Positions 7,878-15,815 of a stretch of 64,000 bases of DNA are shown here, one piece after another. The notes beneath the pieces are model-generated. The model was not told the DNA's origin. It saw nothing but the letters and a program-made list of their open reading frames with translations, and ran no database searches. Each line of letters begins with the position of its first letter. Position 1 is the first letter of the stretch. The position numbers and the translations under genes were made by a program. The stretch spans positions 1 to 64,000 of the forward strand of contig QHWT01000042.1 of the NCBI GenBank assembly GCA_003222675.1. The letters are read 5' to 3'. The stretch is from Acidobacteriota bacterium. GTDB taxonomy: Bacteria > Acidobacteriota > Vicinamibacteria > Vicinamibacterales > 2-12-FULL-66-21.

Positions 7878-8379
7878 ACCCGCGATAGTTCCCAAATTGC
7901 AGCGCGCACCCGAAATCCTGTTCGCGCAACAGACGCATGGCCTCCTGGAGCTCGTCTTTCGACGGCGAAGAAACACGCACCTGATCCGCCTGGATGGCGG
8001 CCTGCACCTTCTTGAGCTTGTGCTCCTTCAGGAACTTGATGATGTCCTTGGCGGCTTCGGTCGGAATCCCCTGCTGGAGCGTGACGACGCGGCGGACGGT
8101 GTCGTTGGCCGCGCGCTCGATCGCTCCGGGGGTCAGATTCTTGGTCGGCACGCCGCGCCGCACCATGCGCGTCTGCACGATCTCCCACAACGCGTTCATC
8201 TTGAATTCGTCGTCGGCGGTCAGCGTCAGCGTATTGTCGACGCGGTTCAAATCGATCGCCGCGCGTGAGCCTTTGAAGTCGTAGCGCTGCGCGACTTCCT
8301 TCCGGGCCTGATTCACCGCGTTGTCGACCTCCTGGAGATCGACGTTCGAAGTGATGTCGAACGAGGGGACCTGCGCCAT
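7876..8379 (-). CDS. yajQ: YajQ family nucleotide-binding protein
   Basis: A 167-residue cytosolic protein of the YajQ/DUF520 family. The diagnostic start MAQVPSFDITSNVDLQEV, the QRYDFKGS motif and the C-terminal LREQDFGCALQFGNYR are all present, and the length fits the family of about 160-165 residues. Some members bind cyclic di-GMP and act as effectors; others bind nucleic acid. The open frame extends further upstream, but the ATG at 8379 matches the family start. It lies 4 nt after the stop of the radical SAM gene, so it is the last gene of that operon. A degenerate GGDEF protein elsewhere in the window makes a c-di-GMP link possible but unproven. Confidence 0.96.
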   Translation of the reverse strand: MAQVPSFDITSNVDLQEVDNAVNQARKEVAQRYDFKGSRAAIDLNRVDNTLTLTADDEFKMNALWEIVQTRMVRRGVPTKNLTPGAIERAANDTVRRVVTLQQGIPTEAAKDIIKFLKEHKLKKVQAAIQADQVRVSSPSKDELQEAMRLLREQDFGCALQFGNYRG

Positions 8380-8383
8380 CTGA

Positions 8384-9400
8384 CTAATGGATCGGCGAGA
8401 CCGATTCCTGGGGAATGTGAGGCTCCTGCCGCTGCGGCTGGCGCCAGTAATCCATCGTCGAGACCCGGTGCACGCACCCGATCGTGCAGAGCGGAGCGCA
8501 CCACTTCGGGACGAGGAACTCGCGCCGGATGTCTTCGGTCGTATACGTCGCGAGCGGTACACCGGGACAGCCACGTTGCTGAGAGCACCAGTGCACGAGG
8601 CCGTTCTCGCAGACATACAGATAACGAGCGCCGGCGCGGCACTGCCATTCGTTCGGCCTACCGTCCGCCAGGTTTATCTGGAACTGGCGAATCCCGGAGT
8701 AGAGGTTTTTCAGCACCTGCCGGCGGGCATCGATCCGCTGCATCACATCGTCGAACACCGCGCGCTCGGCAGGCCCCAGCGGCTTCAGCAGGCCCGAGCC
8801 GTCGTGAATGATGCCGATCGACGTCGAAAACCCGAGCTCCGCCGCCCGCTGGTTGATCGTGCGCGCATCGTCGGGATTTTTGATGCCGCCTCCGACGACC
8901 GAATTGATGTTGATATCGAAATATGCGTACTCGGCCAGCCACTGCAGTTTTTTGTCGAGGAGGCGGAGGCTTTTCTTCGAAACCTCGTCCGGCTCTACGT
9001 TGTCGATGCTGATCTGCAGGTAGTCGAGCCCCGCCGTGTTCAGCGCGTCGATACGCTTCGGCGATATCAGGTAGCCGTTCGTGATGAGGCCCGCGATCAT
9101 GCCGCGGCCGCGGATCCGCGCGATGAGGCTGTCGAGATCCGGGTGCAGCATCGGTTCTCCGCCGCTGAACGCCACCACGGAGGTGCCGAGATCGGCAAGC
9201 TTGTCGATCCGCTTCAGCATCTCGTCCGTCGGGACCGGGTGCGACACCTTGTCGTACTCGTTGCAGTACCCGCAGTCGATATTGCAACGGCGGATCGGCA
9301 CGATGTGGACGAGCAGCGGGTGATCGGTGCGCGCCAGGCCGCGAAGGAATTCTCGGACGGAGCGTGCCCGTCGGCTGATCTTGTGGCGAAAACGTGGCAT
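8384..9400 (-). CDS. Radical SAM protein with C-terminal cysteine cluster
   Basis: About 338 residues. The CNIDCGYC motif near residue 44 ligates the 4Fe-4S cluster that cleaves S-adenosylmethionine. SGGEP and later TIM-barrel motifs follow. The C terminus has further cysteines (CRAG, CENG, CSQQRGC, CAPLCTIGC), consistent with a SPASM-like auxiliary cluster domain. The longer frame would begin with TTG; the ATG at 9400 (MPRFRHK) is preferred. It is 18 nt downstream of a second radical SAM gene and 4 nt upstream of yajQ. The substrate is unknown. The SPASM-type tail suggests peptide or protein modification, but cofactor or lipid chemistry cannot be excluded. Confidence 0.85.
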   Translation of the reverse strand: MPRFRHKISRRARSVREFLRGLARTDHPLLVHIVPIRRCNIDCGYCNEYDKVSHPVPTDEMLKRIDKLADLGTSVVAFSGGEPMLHPDLDSLIARIRGRGMIAGLITNGYLISPKRIDALNTAGLDYLQISIDNVEPDEVSKKSLRLLDKKLQWLAEYAYFDININSVVGGGIKNPDDARTINQRAAELGFSTSIGIIHDGSGLLKPLGPAERAVFDDVMQRIDARRQVLKNLYSGIRQFQINLADGRPNEWQCRAGARYLYVCENGLVHWCSQQRGCPGVPLATYTTEDIRREFLVPKWCAPLCTIGCVHRVSTMDYWRQPQRQEPHIPQESVSPIH

Positions 9401-9417
9401 CGAAACCAGCAATTATA

Positions 9418-10416
9418 TCAGGCGGCCGGGCTCGGCTGATTGATCGCCAAAGGCTCACGCCGCCCGCGCACCATGCGCCCGACTTTCAGCGATCCTTCGA
9501 AGATGGCGCCGACGCGCAGGCCGCCAGGCAGCCGATGGGAGGCCACGGCCGCCAGTCCCGCCGACGCGATGCATCCGCACTGTGAACAATCAGGCGTGCC
9601 GCCGAACTGGCACGGCGTGATGCGGCGCTCGAGATCCGCCGAGATGCAGCTCGTGGTCTGCGCGAAGACGCACTCCTCTGGACTCTGCGGCGGCCGTGCG
9701 TACTTCTTGATGAGCCCCTCGGGCATCTGCAATTTGTGGTATCGGTGGCGCAGCGTCATGAGGGCGGCAATAACTCGCTCCCGATCTGCCGGGAGAAGGA
9801 TCTCTTCCGCGATCTCGCCGATCTGCGGCGTGAAAAGGCTCACCCAGATTTGGCGCGTGTGCTGATTCGCCGACCAGAACCGCAGGAACTCTTCGAGGTA
9901 GCCTTCGCGCTGCACCTGCTGCCGCGTGACGGTGCAGTGCACGGTGATCTGATGCCCGACGATGTGTTTCAGGATGCGATCGTAGGTCGCGGGAGTGCGG
10001 CGAAGATCATGTTCCGGCTGCAAGCCGTCGATCGACACGACGATCTGCAGGCGCGGAATGGAGGCAAACTCCGCGGGAATCGGCCGTACTGCGCTCGTGA
10101 CAAGCTGCGAGTAGATACCGCGCGCCGCCAGCTTCGGCAGGAGCTGTTGCAGCTCGCGATAGCGCACGAGCGGCTCGCCACCAACGATGGAGACGTGAAT
10201 CGGTTTCTCTTCGTCGACGATCGCCAGGACGCGATCCACCAGTTCCTGGCCCTTGTAGTCGGTGACCTGCCGCAGCGTGACGTCGCCGCCGAGGTGGTCA
10301 TCCCCGTACGCGTAACAGCCGGGGCATCGAAGCGGGCACTCACGCGTGATTTCAATCGAGAGCGAGGGTGTATAGCCGCGCAGGATCCTGCCCCACGCGG
10401 TGATGATCCCTTCCAT
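9418..10416 (-). CDS. Radical SAM protein, second of a tandem pair
   Basis: A 332-residue protein with the radical SAM motif CPLRCPGC (about residues 27-34) and the glycine-rich SAM-binding motif VGGEP. The C-terminal cysteine set (CVFAQTTSC, CQF, CSQCGC) resembles a SPASM or twitch domain. It differs clearly in sequence from the neighbouring radical SAM protein, so this is not a recent duplication. It is the first gene of a three-gene operon ending in yajQ. No precursor peptide gene is evident in the flanks. The ATG at 10416 is used. Confidence 0.85.
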   Translation of the reverse strand: MEGIITAWGRILRGYTPSLSIEITRECPLRCPGCYAYGDDHLGGDVTLRQVTDYKGQELVDRVLAIVDEEKPIHVSIVGGEPLVRYRELQQLLPKLAARGIYSQLVTSAVRPIPAEFASIPRLQIVVSIDGLQPEHDLRRTPATYDRILKHIVGHQITVHCTVTRQQVQREGYLEEFLRFWSANQHTRQIWVSLFTPQIGEIAEEILLPADRERVIAALMTLRHRYHKLQMPEGLIKKYARPPQSPEECVFAQTTSCISADLERRITPCQFGGTPDCSQCGCIASAGLAAVASHRLPGGLRVGAIFEGSLKVGRMVRGRREPLAINQPSPAA

Positions 10417-10448
10417 CCGGCCGACTATATCACGCGGATTTCACTGGA

Positions 10449-10540
10449 AGTTTACGGTTCGGGTTCGCAGTTCACGGCTCGTTTGGAGTTCACCGTGGTT
10501 CAGCGTTCACGATCGTGCGGAGTTCACGGTTGATTCGGCG
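10449..10540. repeat. GTTCACGG word-repeat element
   Basis: Degenerate copies of GTTCACGG occur about every 8-20 bp (GTTTACGG, GTTCACGG, GTTCACCG, GTTCACGA, GTTCACGG). It fills most of the gap between the radical SAM operon and the DUF4097 gene. No promoter was recognised in it. Confidence 0.6.
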
Positions 10541-10558
10541 TTCGGCACCTCGATCTGT

Positions 10559-11347
10559 CTACGGGCGCTTCAGGGTGATTCCCCCATTCACCGTTTCGAT
10601 GGAGAGCATGCGTCCGCCGCCGCCAATCGTCCCTTCCACACGACGTCGCGACCATCGGCCGGTGATCGTGAGCGGGAAATCCGTCGCGATGTCGCCATTG
10701 ACGGTCTGCGCCTTGACGTCGGTGCTCAGGTCATTCGGCAACGTGAGCTCGACGCTGCCGTTGACCGTGCTGAACTCCAGCGTGTCGATCCAGTCCGCGC
10801 GTCCGAGGTCCCCCTTGATCGAGCCATTCACGGTGCTCGCGCGGCCCGATGCGGACGTCGAGAATTTCACGCCGCCGTTGACCGTCGACAAATCTACGGC
10901 GCCACCCAGGCGCTGTGCCTCGACGTCGCCGTTGACGGTGCGTCCGACGAAGCGCACACCCGCCGGCACCTTCACGGTGAAGTTGACCGTCACATCGTTG
11001 TCGCGCACGTTCATGCGGCCACCGCTGCCCGCCGCGCATTCATTCGGCCGGTCGCCGTCGCGGCTCGGATAAACCGCGCAAATCGTCACGCCGTCTCCAT
11101 GCTGTACGACGTCGATCTTTACGCTGCCAGGGTCGCTCCGCCGCGCCTTCTTCTCAGCGACGACTTCGACTTCGTTGCTGCCGGACGGCTCCGCGCTCAC
11201 GTTGCCGTTGACGCCTTTGATTTCAACTGCCGTCCCCTGCGCAAGAGCGCCGTGCCAGCGGAATGGCGCCGATTGCGCCCGTGCTGTTGAGGCGACGGTC
11301 AGCAGTGCCGCGACCAGCGCCGCGATCGCGTAAAGCCGGAGTCTCAT
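10559..11347 (-). CDS. Secreted DUF4097 (adhesin-like beta-solenoid) protein
   Basis: A 262-residue protein with a Sec signal peptide ending ASTARA. The rest is a series of short beta repeats centred on T-V-N-G (KGVNGNV, RTVNGDV, STVNGGV, STVNGSI, QTVNGDI, ETVNGGI), as in DUF4097. These are thought to stack into a surface beta-solenoid. The open frame begins 41 codons earlier, but the ATG at 11347 starts directly at the signal peptide. It is divergent from the DUF882 gene. The function is unknown; DUF4097 proteins are envelope-exposed and often encoded near envelope-stress regulators. Confidence 0.88.
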   Translation of the reverse strand: MRLRLYAIAALVAALLTVASTARAQSAPFRWHGALAQGTAVEIKGVNGNVSAEPSGSNEVEVVAEKKARRSDPGSVKIDVVQHGDGVTICAVYPSRDGDRPNECAAGSGGRMNVRDNDVTVNFTVKVPAGVRFVGRTVNGDVEAQRLGGAVDLSTVNGGVKFSTSASGRASTVNGSIKGDLGRADWIDTLEFSTVNGSVELTLPNDLSTDVKAQTVNGDIATDFPLTITGRWSRRRVEGTIGGGGRMLSIETVNGGITLKRP

Positions 11348-11614
11348 GAGGACCTCTTCGTTATCGTCGGTTACCGGTTGTCGGTTGATAGTTGCTGGAG
11401 AGATTCCCAGCTGAAGTTCGAGCTTTAGACGGAGCGATGGATCCAGAAGGTTGCCGGCTCTGCTAAACACCTGCGAACGCTTGGTTTATGTTGGTAGATC
11501 AGCTTGCGCCAGAGGACACCCATGTGGTTCAATAGAGGTTCACCGCGCATCAACCAACAACCACAATTTGGGCCTAGCCGTCCGGCGGACTCTGCCGACG
11601 AGCGATCTGAACCT
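11348..11614. other. Divergent intergenic region with short word repeats
   Basis: This gap separates the divergent DUF4097 and DUF882 genes. At 11362-11400 it has degenerate GTCGGTTA / GGTTGTCGGTTG words of the same style as the other repeat elements. Promoters for both genes must lie here, but no clear -10/-35 or -24/-12 box was found. Confidence 0.4.
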
Positions 11615-12202
11615 ATGCCGTCCCTGGAACGCCTGAGTCGTCGCAACTTTCTTGGAATTGGTGCCATCGCCGCCGCCGGAGCTCTGCTGCCGGCGCGTGC
11701 CGTCGCGGCTGCGGCTGCTGCGACGGCTATCGCAGCGGTCTCGACCGCGGCCGATCGCAGTTTGTCGTTCTTCCACACGCACACGAACGAGCGGCTGACG
11801 ACCGCCTACTGCTGCAACGGCGAGTACGTCTCGAAGGAATTGATCGGCGTCAATCATCTGCTGCGCGATTTCCGCATGAACGAAATCAAGGCGATCGATC
11901 CGCGCCTGCTCGATCTGCTGTTCGAGTTGAACAACCGGCTCGGCACCGATCAACCGTTCCACGTAATCTCCGGTTACCGAACGCCCGAGACGAATGCGAT
12001 GCTGAACGAGCGCGGCGGTGCGCAGAGCGGCGTTGCGGCGCACAGCCTGCACATCGAAGGGAAGGCGATCGATATCCGTGTGCCGGGCATCAAGCTCGAA
12101 CATCTTCGCGATACGGCCAAGGCATTGCGTGTCGGCGGCGTCGGCTACTATCGGGCTTCGAACTTCGTTCATGTCGACACGGGACGCATCCGGTACTGGT
12201 GA
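11615..12202 (+). CDS. Tat-exported DUF882 / M15-type murein peptidase-like protein
   Basis: A 195-residue protein with a twin-arginine signal (SRRNFLGIGA, then a long Ala-rich hydrophobic stretch). The body is a YcbK/MepK-like DUF882 domain. Metal-binding motifs HSLHIEGKAIDIR and FVHVDTG, plus SGYRTPETN, match zinc D,D- or L,D-endopeptidases of the M15 superfamily. It probably trims peptidoglycan crosslinks in the periplasm. The ATG at 11615 places the RR motif close to the N terminus and is preferred over the in-frame ATG at 11504. Confidence 0.92.
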   Translation: MPSLERLSRRNFLGIGAIAAAGALLPARAVAAAAAATAIAAVSTAADRSLSFFHTHTNERLTTAYCCNGEYVSKELIGVNHLLRDFRMNEIKAIDPRLLDLLFELNNRLGTDQPFHVISGYRTPETNAMLNERGGAQSGVAAHSLHIEGKAIDIRVPGIKLEHLRDTAKALRVGGVGYYRASNFVHVDTGRIRYW

Positions 12203-12204
12203 AT

Positions 12205-12269
12205 CGGGTAATTGAGTGAAGCGGTAATTTGGTAATTTGTAAGAACAATTGCCCGATTACTCAATTCCG
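12205..12269. repeat. Inverted word-repeat element (GGTAATT / AATTACC type)
   Basis: Left words GGGTAATTGAGTG, CGGTAATT and TGGTAATT are followed after a short centre by CCCGATTACTCAATTCCG, an imperfect reverse complement of the left arm. It starts right after the DUF882 stop and may act as that gene's 3' hairpin. Confidence 0.65.
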
Positions 12270-12284
12270 CAGTGACCCGATCTC

Positions 12285-12677
12285 ATGATCGAGAAGCGTC
12301 GTTCCGCTATCCAGGGCTGGGGCGTATTCGCCACCGAGCCGATTCCCAAGAACAAGCGCATCGTCGAGTACGCCGGGGAGAAGATCAGCAACAGGGAAAG
12401 CCTGAAGCGCGAGGTGCGCTACCTGAAGCAGGGGCACATCTGGTGCTTCAAGCTGAATCGGCAGTACGTCCGTGATGCCGCGGTGGGTGGAAACGTCGCG
12501 CGCTATATCAATCACGCGTGCGCGCCCAACTGCTACACTCGCGTAATCGGCGATACGATCTGGATCATTGCTGCGCGCAACATCCGCAAGGGTGAAGAGC
12601 TCACCTACGATTATTCGACCGATGGCGAGGGCTCTATCAGGTGTCGCTGCAGCCCAGGCTGCAAGACAATGATCTGA
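12285..12677 (+). CDS. Stand-alone SET-domain protein (putative lysine methyltransferase)
   Basis: A 130-residue protein consisting almost only of a SET domain. It has GWGVFA (SAM-binding start of SET), ARYINHACAPNC (SET pseudoknot NHxCxPNC), GEELTYDY (catalytic Tyr region) and a post-SET CRCSPGC that with the pseudoknot Cys could bind zinc. All core residues appear intact, so an active S-adenosylmethionine-dependent protein-lysine methyltransferase is expected. Such minimal SET proteins are common in eukaryotes and sporadic in bacteria. The target is unknown. Flanking genes are envelope or esterase genes and give no clear context. Confidence 0.92.
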   Translation: MIEKRRSAIQGWGVFATEPIPKNKRIVEYAGEKISNRESLKREVRYLKQGHIWCFKLNRQYVRDAAVGGNVARYINHACAPNCYTRVIGDTIWIIAARNIRKGEELTYDYSTDGEGSIRCRCSPGCKTMI

Positions 12678-12690
12678 TTTTGTGAGGTAG

Positions 12691-12740
12691 TGATTTGGTA
12701 ATTTGGTGATTTGGTCGTCTCTCGATTTGGTGATTTGGTG
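12691..12740 (+). repeat. TGATTTGG octamer array overlapping a start codon
   Basis: Copies of TGATTTGG or TAATTTGG recur at an 8-bp period (12691-12714 and 12723-12738). The array runs into the start of the esterase gene. The likely start codon GTG at 12738 lies in the last unit. Confidence 0.75.
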
Positions 12741-13373
12741 ATCTATCTTCACGGGTTCGCGTCCGGGTCCGCCTCGTCGAAAGCCGCATACCTCGGGCGG
12801 CGGCTCCGCGAGCAGGGGATCGAGCTGCAGACGCCGGATCTCAATCTGCCTGATTTCTCCACGCTCACGATCACGCGCATGCTGGAGCAGACGCGCGCGC
12901 TCCTCGAAGCATCGACCGAACCGCAGATCCTCATTGGGTCCAGTCTCGGCGGCTTCGTCGCTGTGAACGCCGCCGTTCAGAACCCCCATCGAGTCGATCG
13001 GCTAGTCTTGATCGCGCCGGCCCTTGATTTCGATGGGAACCGAATGCAGAAGCTTGGCAACCTCAGGCTCGAGCAGTGGAAAGCGTCAGGTCACCTGCCC
13101 GTCTTCCATTACGGTTATGGGCGGGTCGTTCCCGTGCACTACGAGCTGTACGACGACGCGCGCCGCTACGACGTCTTCAACGCTGACGTGCGCGTGCCGA
13201 TTTTGATTTTCCAAGGTAAGCGAGACGATGCGGTCGACCCGAAGACCGTCGAAGCGTGGGCGAGCCGCCGGCCGAACGCCGAACTGCACATGCTCGACGA
13301 CGACCACCAGTTGACGGCATCCCTCAGTTACATCTGGCAAACACTGGCAGCACGCCTCAATTTGGTGGCGTAG
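12738..13373 (+). CDS. YqiA-like alpha/beta-hydrolase (esterase)
   Basis: A 211-residue cytosolic esterase of the YqiA/UPF0227 type. The opening MIYLHGFASG supplies the oxyanion strand, GSSLGG is the nucleophile elbow with the catalytic Ser, and the late motifs FQGKRDDAVD (Asp) and DDDHQL (His) complete the triad. The frame can start at TTG 12711, but those extra residues are encoded by the upstream word-repeat array. GTG 12738 matches the usual family start. No Shine-Dalgarno sequence is visible because the array occupies its place. The substrate is a small acyl ester in characterised relatives. Confidence 0.85.
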   Translation: MIYLHGFASGSASSKAAYLGRRLREQGIELQTPDLNLPDFSTLTITRMLEQTRALLEASTEPQILIGSSLGGFVAVNAAVQNPHRVDRLVLIAPALDFDGNRMQKLGNLRLEQWKASGHLPVFHYGYGRVVPVHYELYDDARRYDVFNADVRVPILIFQGKRDDAVDPKTVEAWASRRPNAELHMLDDDHQLTASLSYIWQTLAARLNLVA

Positions 13374-13374
13374 G

Positions 13375-13406
13375 TGTTGATTCCGTGATGTGTTGATTCC
13401 GTGATG
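13375..13406 (+). repeat. Two perfect 16-bp direct repeats
   Basis: TGTTGATTCCGTGATG is repeated exactly twice in tandem just after the esterase stop. It belongs to the same class of 8-bp-periodic word repeats seen in other gaps. Confidence 0.85.
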
Positions 13407-13435
13407 TCGTGAAGCGGACGTCGGCCGGACGTGGC

Positions 13436-14605
13436 TTACAACAGGTGAATGCGTCCGTCGCCGTCGCCGCGCGTGACGTGGACCCGGCCGATATCGTCGC
13501 CGATCGTCTCGATGAGGGGTTTGGACATCGCCAGCAGGTAGTTCGAGTGCGCGGACGCGAAGCCGGCCTGCCGAAAGGCAGAAATCCAGAGGGCGTGCGA
13601 CTGGTTCGTGATGATGAGATCCACCCAGTTCGCCAGCGCGTGTGACAGGGCGGATGCGAGCGACGGCGCAGCGTCGGGAAGGCTTACGGCATCCAGGACC
13701 GTTGCGACCCGCAGGTTTCCAAAATACTGGTGGTCGTGCATGGCAGTCTGCGCGCAGACGGCCCACCCAATCACCGAATCCCGATCGCGGAACGTGTAGG
13801 CGGCGTACCGCTGATCCTCGAGGGGATACAAGCAGTCGAGCGTGGTGCAATCGCGCGCGATGGAAAACGAGTACAGGTCGCGTGTACGGTTCCACACGGC
13901 GTCCGCCCACTCGCCCCAGCGCGTCACTCGCTCGATCCGAAGCGACGAATGACCCGCGCGCGCCCCCCTGGCGTGCAGCAGCGTGGCGCCGATCCAGCCG
14001 GCGCCGCTGTAGGCGGCGAGACGGGCCGCGACCCGCGTCAAGAGTCGCCGCTGCAGCGGACGCAGTTCCCGCAGGACGCGGCGCGGTTGGACGATCCTGA
14101 ACAGGAAGGGTACAGTACGGAGCGTCCAGCCGCCCGCCGCGAGCAGTCGCGGCAGCGGCCTGTCGGGTGCGCCCATGCCGACGACGAACGTGTACGGCCA
14201 GTGCCGCTGCACGTACCGGACCATGTGCATCCCGACCATGCCGTAGCGTTTGTCGAGAATCCCCTCGGAGACCGGCGACTGGTAATTGGCAGCCGCCACC
14301 GAGCGCCCGTTCAGGCACGCGCGCTGCTCCATCAGCATGAACCCGCCGCGCACCTCATCTCCCTCGTCCACGGCCAGGTACTTGGTCCACGTGATCGCCG
14401 CGTCCTGGACGCCAGCGTCGTATTTGTTCGGCCGGTCTGGCAGAACGAAGTCGGTTGGTGCGCGACCGGCGAGCATGCGTTCGTTGAACGCGCGGACGGC
14501 AGCGCTTTCTGCGTTCGTGTAGCGCACAATCCGTGTCGTCACGCTGCGACCGCGCGGCCCCACCGGAACCGGTTCGGCTGCATCGCCTGTTGCCAGCGAG
14601 TTCAT
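13436..14605 (-). CDS. GNAT/FemAB-like acyltransferase of the exopolysaccharide locus
   Basis: A 389-residue protein. It contains strand-helix patterns of the GCN5-related fold (YGMVGMHMVRYVQRHW and a C-terminal half starting YAAYTFRDRDSVIGWAV), suggesting a double-GNAT or FemAB-like acyltransferase. FemAB-type proteins are known in exosortase-A polysaccharide loci. No certain family name can be given. The ATG at 14605 is chosen over 14638 because it makes an ATGA overlap with the preceding stop. It is the last gene of the coupled E1-E2-ACP-deacetylase-acyltransferase run and is a plausible final acyl acceptor enzyme (inference). Confidence 0.65.
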   Translation of the reverse strand: MNSLATGDAAEPVPVGPRGRSVTTRIVRYTNAESAAVRAFNERMLAGRAPTDFVLPDRPNKYDAGVQDAAITWTKYLAVDEGDEVRGGFMLMEQRACLNGRSVAAANYQSPVSEGILDKRYGMVGMHMVRYVQRHWPYTFVVGMGAPDRPLPRLLAAGGWTLRTVPFLFRIVQPRRVLRELRPLQRRLLTRVAARLAAYSGAGWIGATLLHARGARAGHSSLRIERVTRWGEWADAVWNRTRDLYSFSIARDCTTLDCLYPLEDQRYAAYTFRDRDSVIGWAVCAQTAMHDHQYFGNLRVATVLDAVSLPDAAPSLASALSHALANWVDLIITNQSHALWISAFRQAGFASAHSNYLLAMSKPLIETIGDDIGRVHVTRGDGDGRIHLL

Positions 14606-15552
14606 GAGGTCCCGCGGAACACTTTTTCCCACAGCCATCGCGTTTCGAGCTTCCGTCGTTCATGATCGCTCAACTGCGTGAGGCCCTGATATTGCTGCAG
14701 GTACTCGAGGAGCGTCGAAACAGGTGCAAACCACCCGGGTTTGCGACTGAGACGGCGCATCAGGTCGACGAACCGTGGTGACACCGTATCCCCCTCCACA
14801 AAAGCGTGCCCGAAATGGGTGTACATGATGCACGCGCCGCCCTCGGCTTCCAGACGATCCTGATTGCGCTCGTGCAGCGCATCGAGAAACCGGGGCGCGT
14901 TCGATCCCTCGCTTGACGCGTACCACGCATTGACAAATGGTTTGGTCGGGTCGTGATACGGCATGGACGGGCATGCCGCAAGCGTATTCACGTCCGCATA
15001 TACGAAGTTACGGCAATACTGAATGCGCTCTCGGCATACCTCGCCCCAGAACGACTCGTGCCCGGGAATGTGACCGAAGTGCCGGCCCTTTGTCCGTCCG
15101 ACCGTCACCGCGATGTACACAGCCCGAAGGGGTGGTGTCAGACGCGCTGGCCCCCAGTACATCGCGTCCGCGTTGTAGTGGTTCGCCATTGCCGAAGGGT
15201 CGCGCCCGAAGAAATCCTTGAACGCGTCCAGTCCCGCAATGATCTCCTGCCGGCGCGACGAATGCTTTGTATGGTTGTGGTATCCCACTTCGAATCCGGC
15301 CGCTTGCAGCATCTGGGTGTGACGCGTGTACTCCACATCGTCACATGCCGCGCCCAACGAGTTTGGCGTACGAACCGGCGTTCCCGGCCAGACGCCGCGC
15401 GTTGTCCGGAATCCCATCTCCGCGAGCAAGCCGTAGACACGTTTGCCGTCTTCGACGGTCTGCCCGTCGGGATCGTCGAAGATGGTGAACGCGAACTGCT
15501 TGCCATCCGGCCAGCGGATGGCGGGCCGCGCGTCGGTCGCCAATGACGTCAA
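14602..15552 (-). CDS. Polysaccharide deacetylase-fold protein
   Basis: A 316-residue protein with the hallmarks of a NodB-like TIM barrel: an FDD near the N terminus (TIFDDPDGQT), HNHTKHSS as the metal-binding HxxxH-like segment, and a late YTHFGH. It probably removes an N- or O-acyl group from a sugar precursor or polymer. No signal peptide is seen, so it may act on cytosolic lipid-linked or nucleotide sugars. The likely start is TTG at 15552, overlapping the ACP stop as TTGA. It overlaps the next gene by 4 nt. Deacetylases are standard members of exosortase-A polysaccharide loci, but this one is not obviously the DUF3473 type. Confidence 0.75.
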   Translation of the reverse strand: MTSLATDARPAIRWPDGKQFAFTIFDDPDGQTVEDGKRVYGLLAEMGFRTTRGVWPGTPVRTPNSLGAACDDVEYTRHTQMLQAAGFEVGYHNHTKHSSRRQEIIAGLDAFKDFFGRDPSAMANHYNADAMYWGPARLTPPLRAVYIAVTVGRTKGRHFGHIPGHESFWGEVCRERIQYCRNFVYADVNTLAACPSMPYHDPTKPFVNAWYASSEGSNAPRFLDALHERNQDRLEAEGGACIMYTHFGHAFVEGDTVSPRFVDLMRRLSRKPGWFAPVSTLLEYLQQYQGLTQLSDHERRKLETRWLWEKVFRGTS

Positions 15553-15815
15553 GCTCGCGCGAGATAGTCGACCATCGCGTTGACAGTGCCGAAGTTCTCG
15601 ATTGTCAGATCCGCCTGCTCGATGGCGAGATCGAAGCGCGTCTCGTACCAGACGATCAGTTCCATGATGCCCGCCGAGTCCAGCAGGTTCGTCTCGGGTA
15701 TTACTTCGTTGTCGCGGAAGCCGGTCACGCGGATCCCGCGCGCCCGAGCCAGCTCCACGACCTTCGCGTGTATTTCGCGCGCCGCTTCGGCGCGATCGAA
15801 GGTACGTGGCGTCAC
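15549..15815 (-). CDS. Acyl carrier protein
   Basis: An 88-residue, acidic, helical protein of carrier-protein size. LLDSAGIMELIVWYE contains the DS motif whose Ser47 would carry 4'-phosphopantetheine, and a helix-2 pattern follows. GTG at 15815 overlaps the E2 stop as GTGA, and its own stop overlaps the next start, so it is coupled on both sides. A dedicated ACP next to E1 and E2 genes suggests an acyl chain made or received here and used in the polysaccharide pathway (inference). It does not look like the housekeeping fatty-acid ACP. Confidence 0.88.
   Translation of the reverse strand: MTPRTFDRAEAAREIHAKVVELARARGIRVTGFRDNEVIPETNLLDSAGIMELIVWYETRFDLAIEQADLTIENFGTVNAMVDYLARA

Noticed and set aside
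6438-8015. 525-codon plus-strand frame opposite the phosphatase and hypothetical genes
   Set aside because: It is antisense to two genes with clear signal peptides and catalytic motifs, and its own product has no recognisable domain.
9611-9626. Sigma-54-like TGGCACGGCGTGATGC inside the radical SAM gene
   Set aside because: It lies deep inside a coding region, on the strand opposite to that gene, and no plus-strand gene follows.
12691-12740. CRISPR array
   Set aside because: Units are 8 bp with no unique spacers, and no cas genes are nearby.
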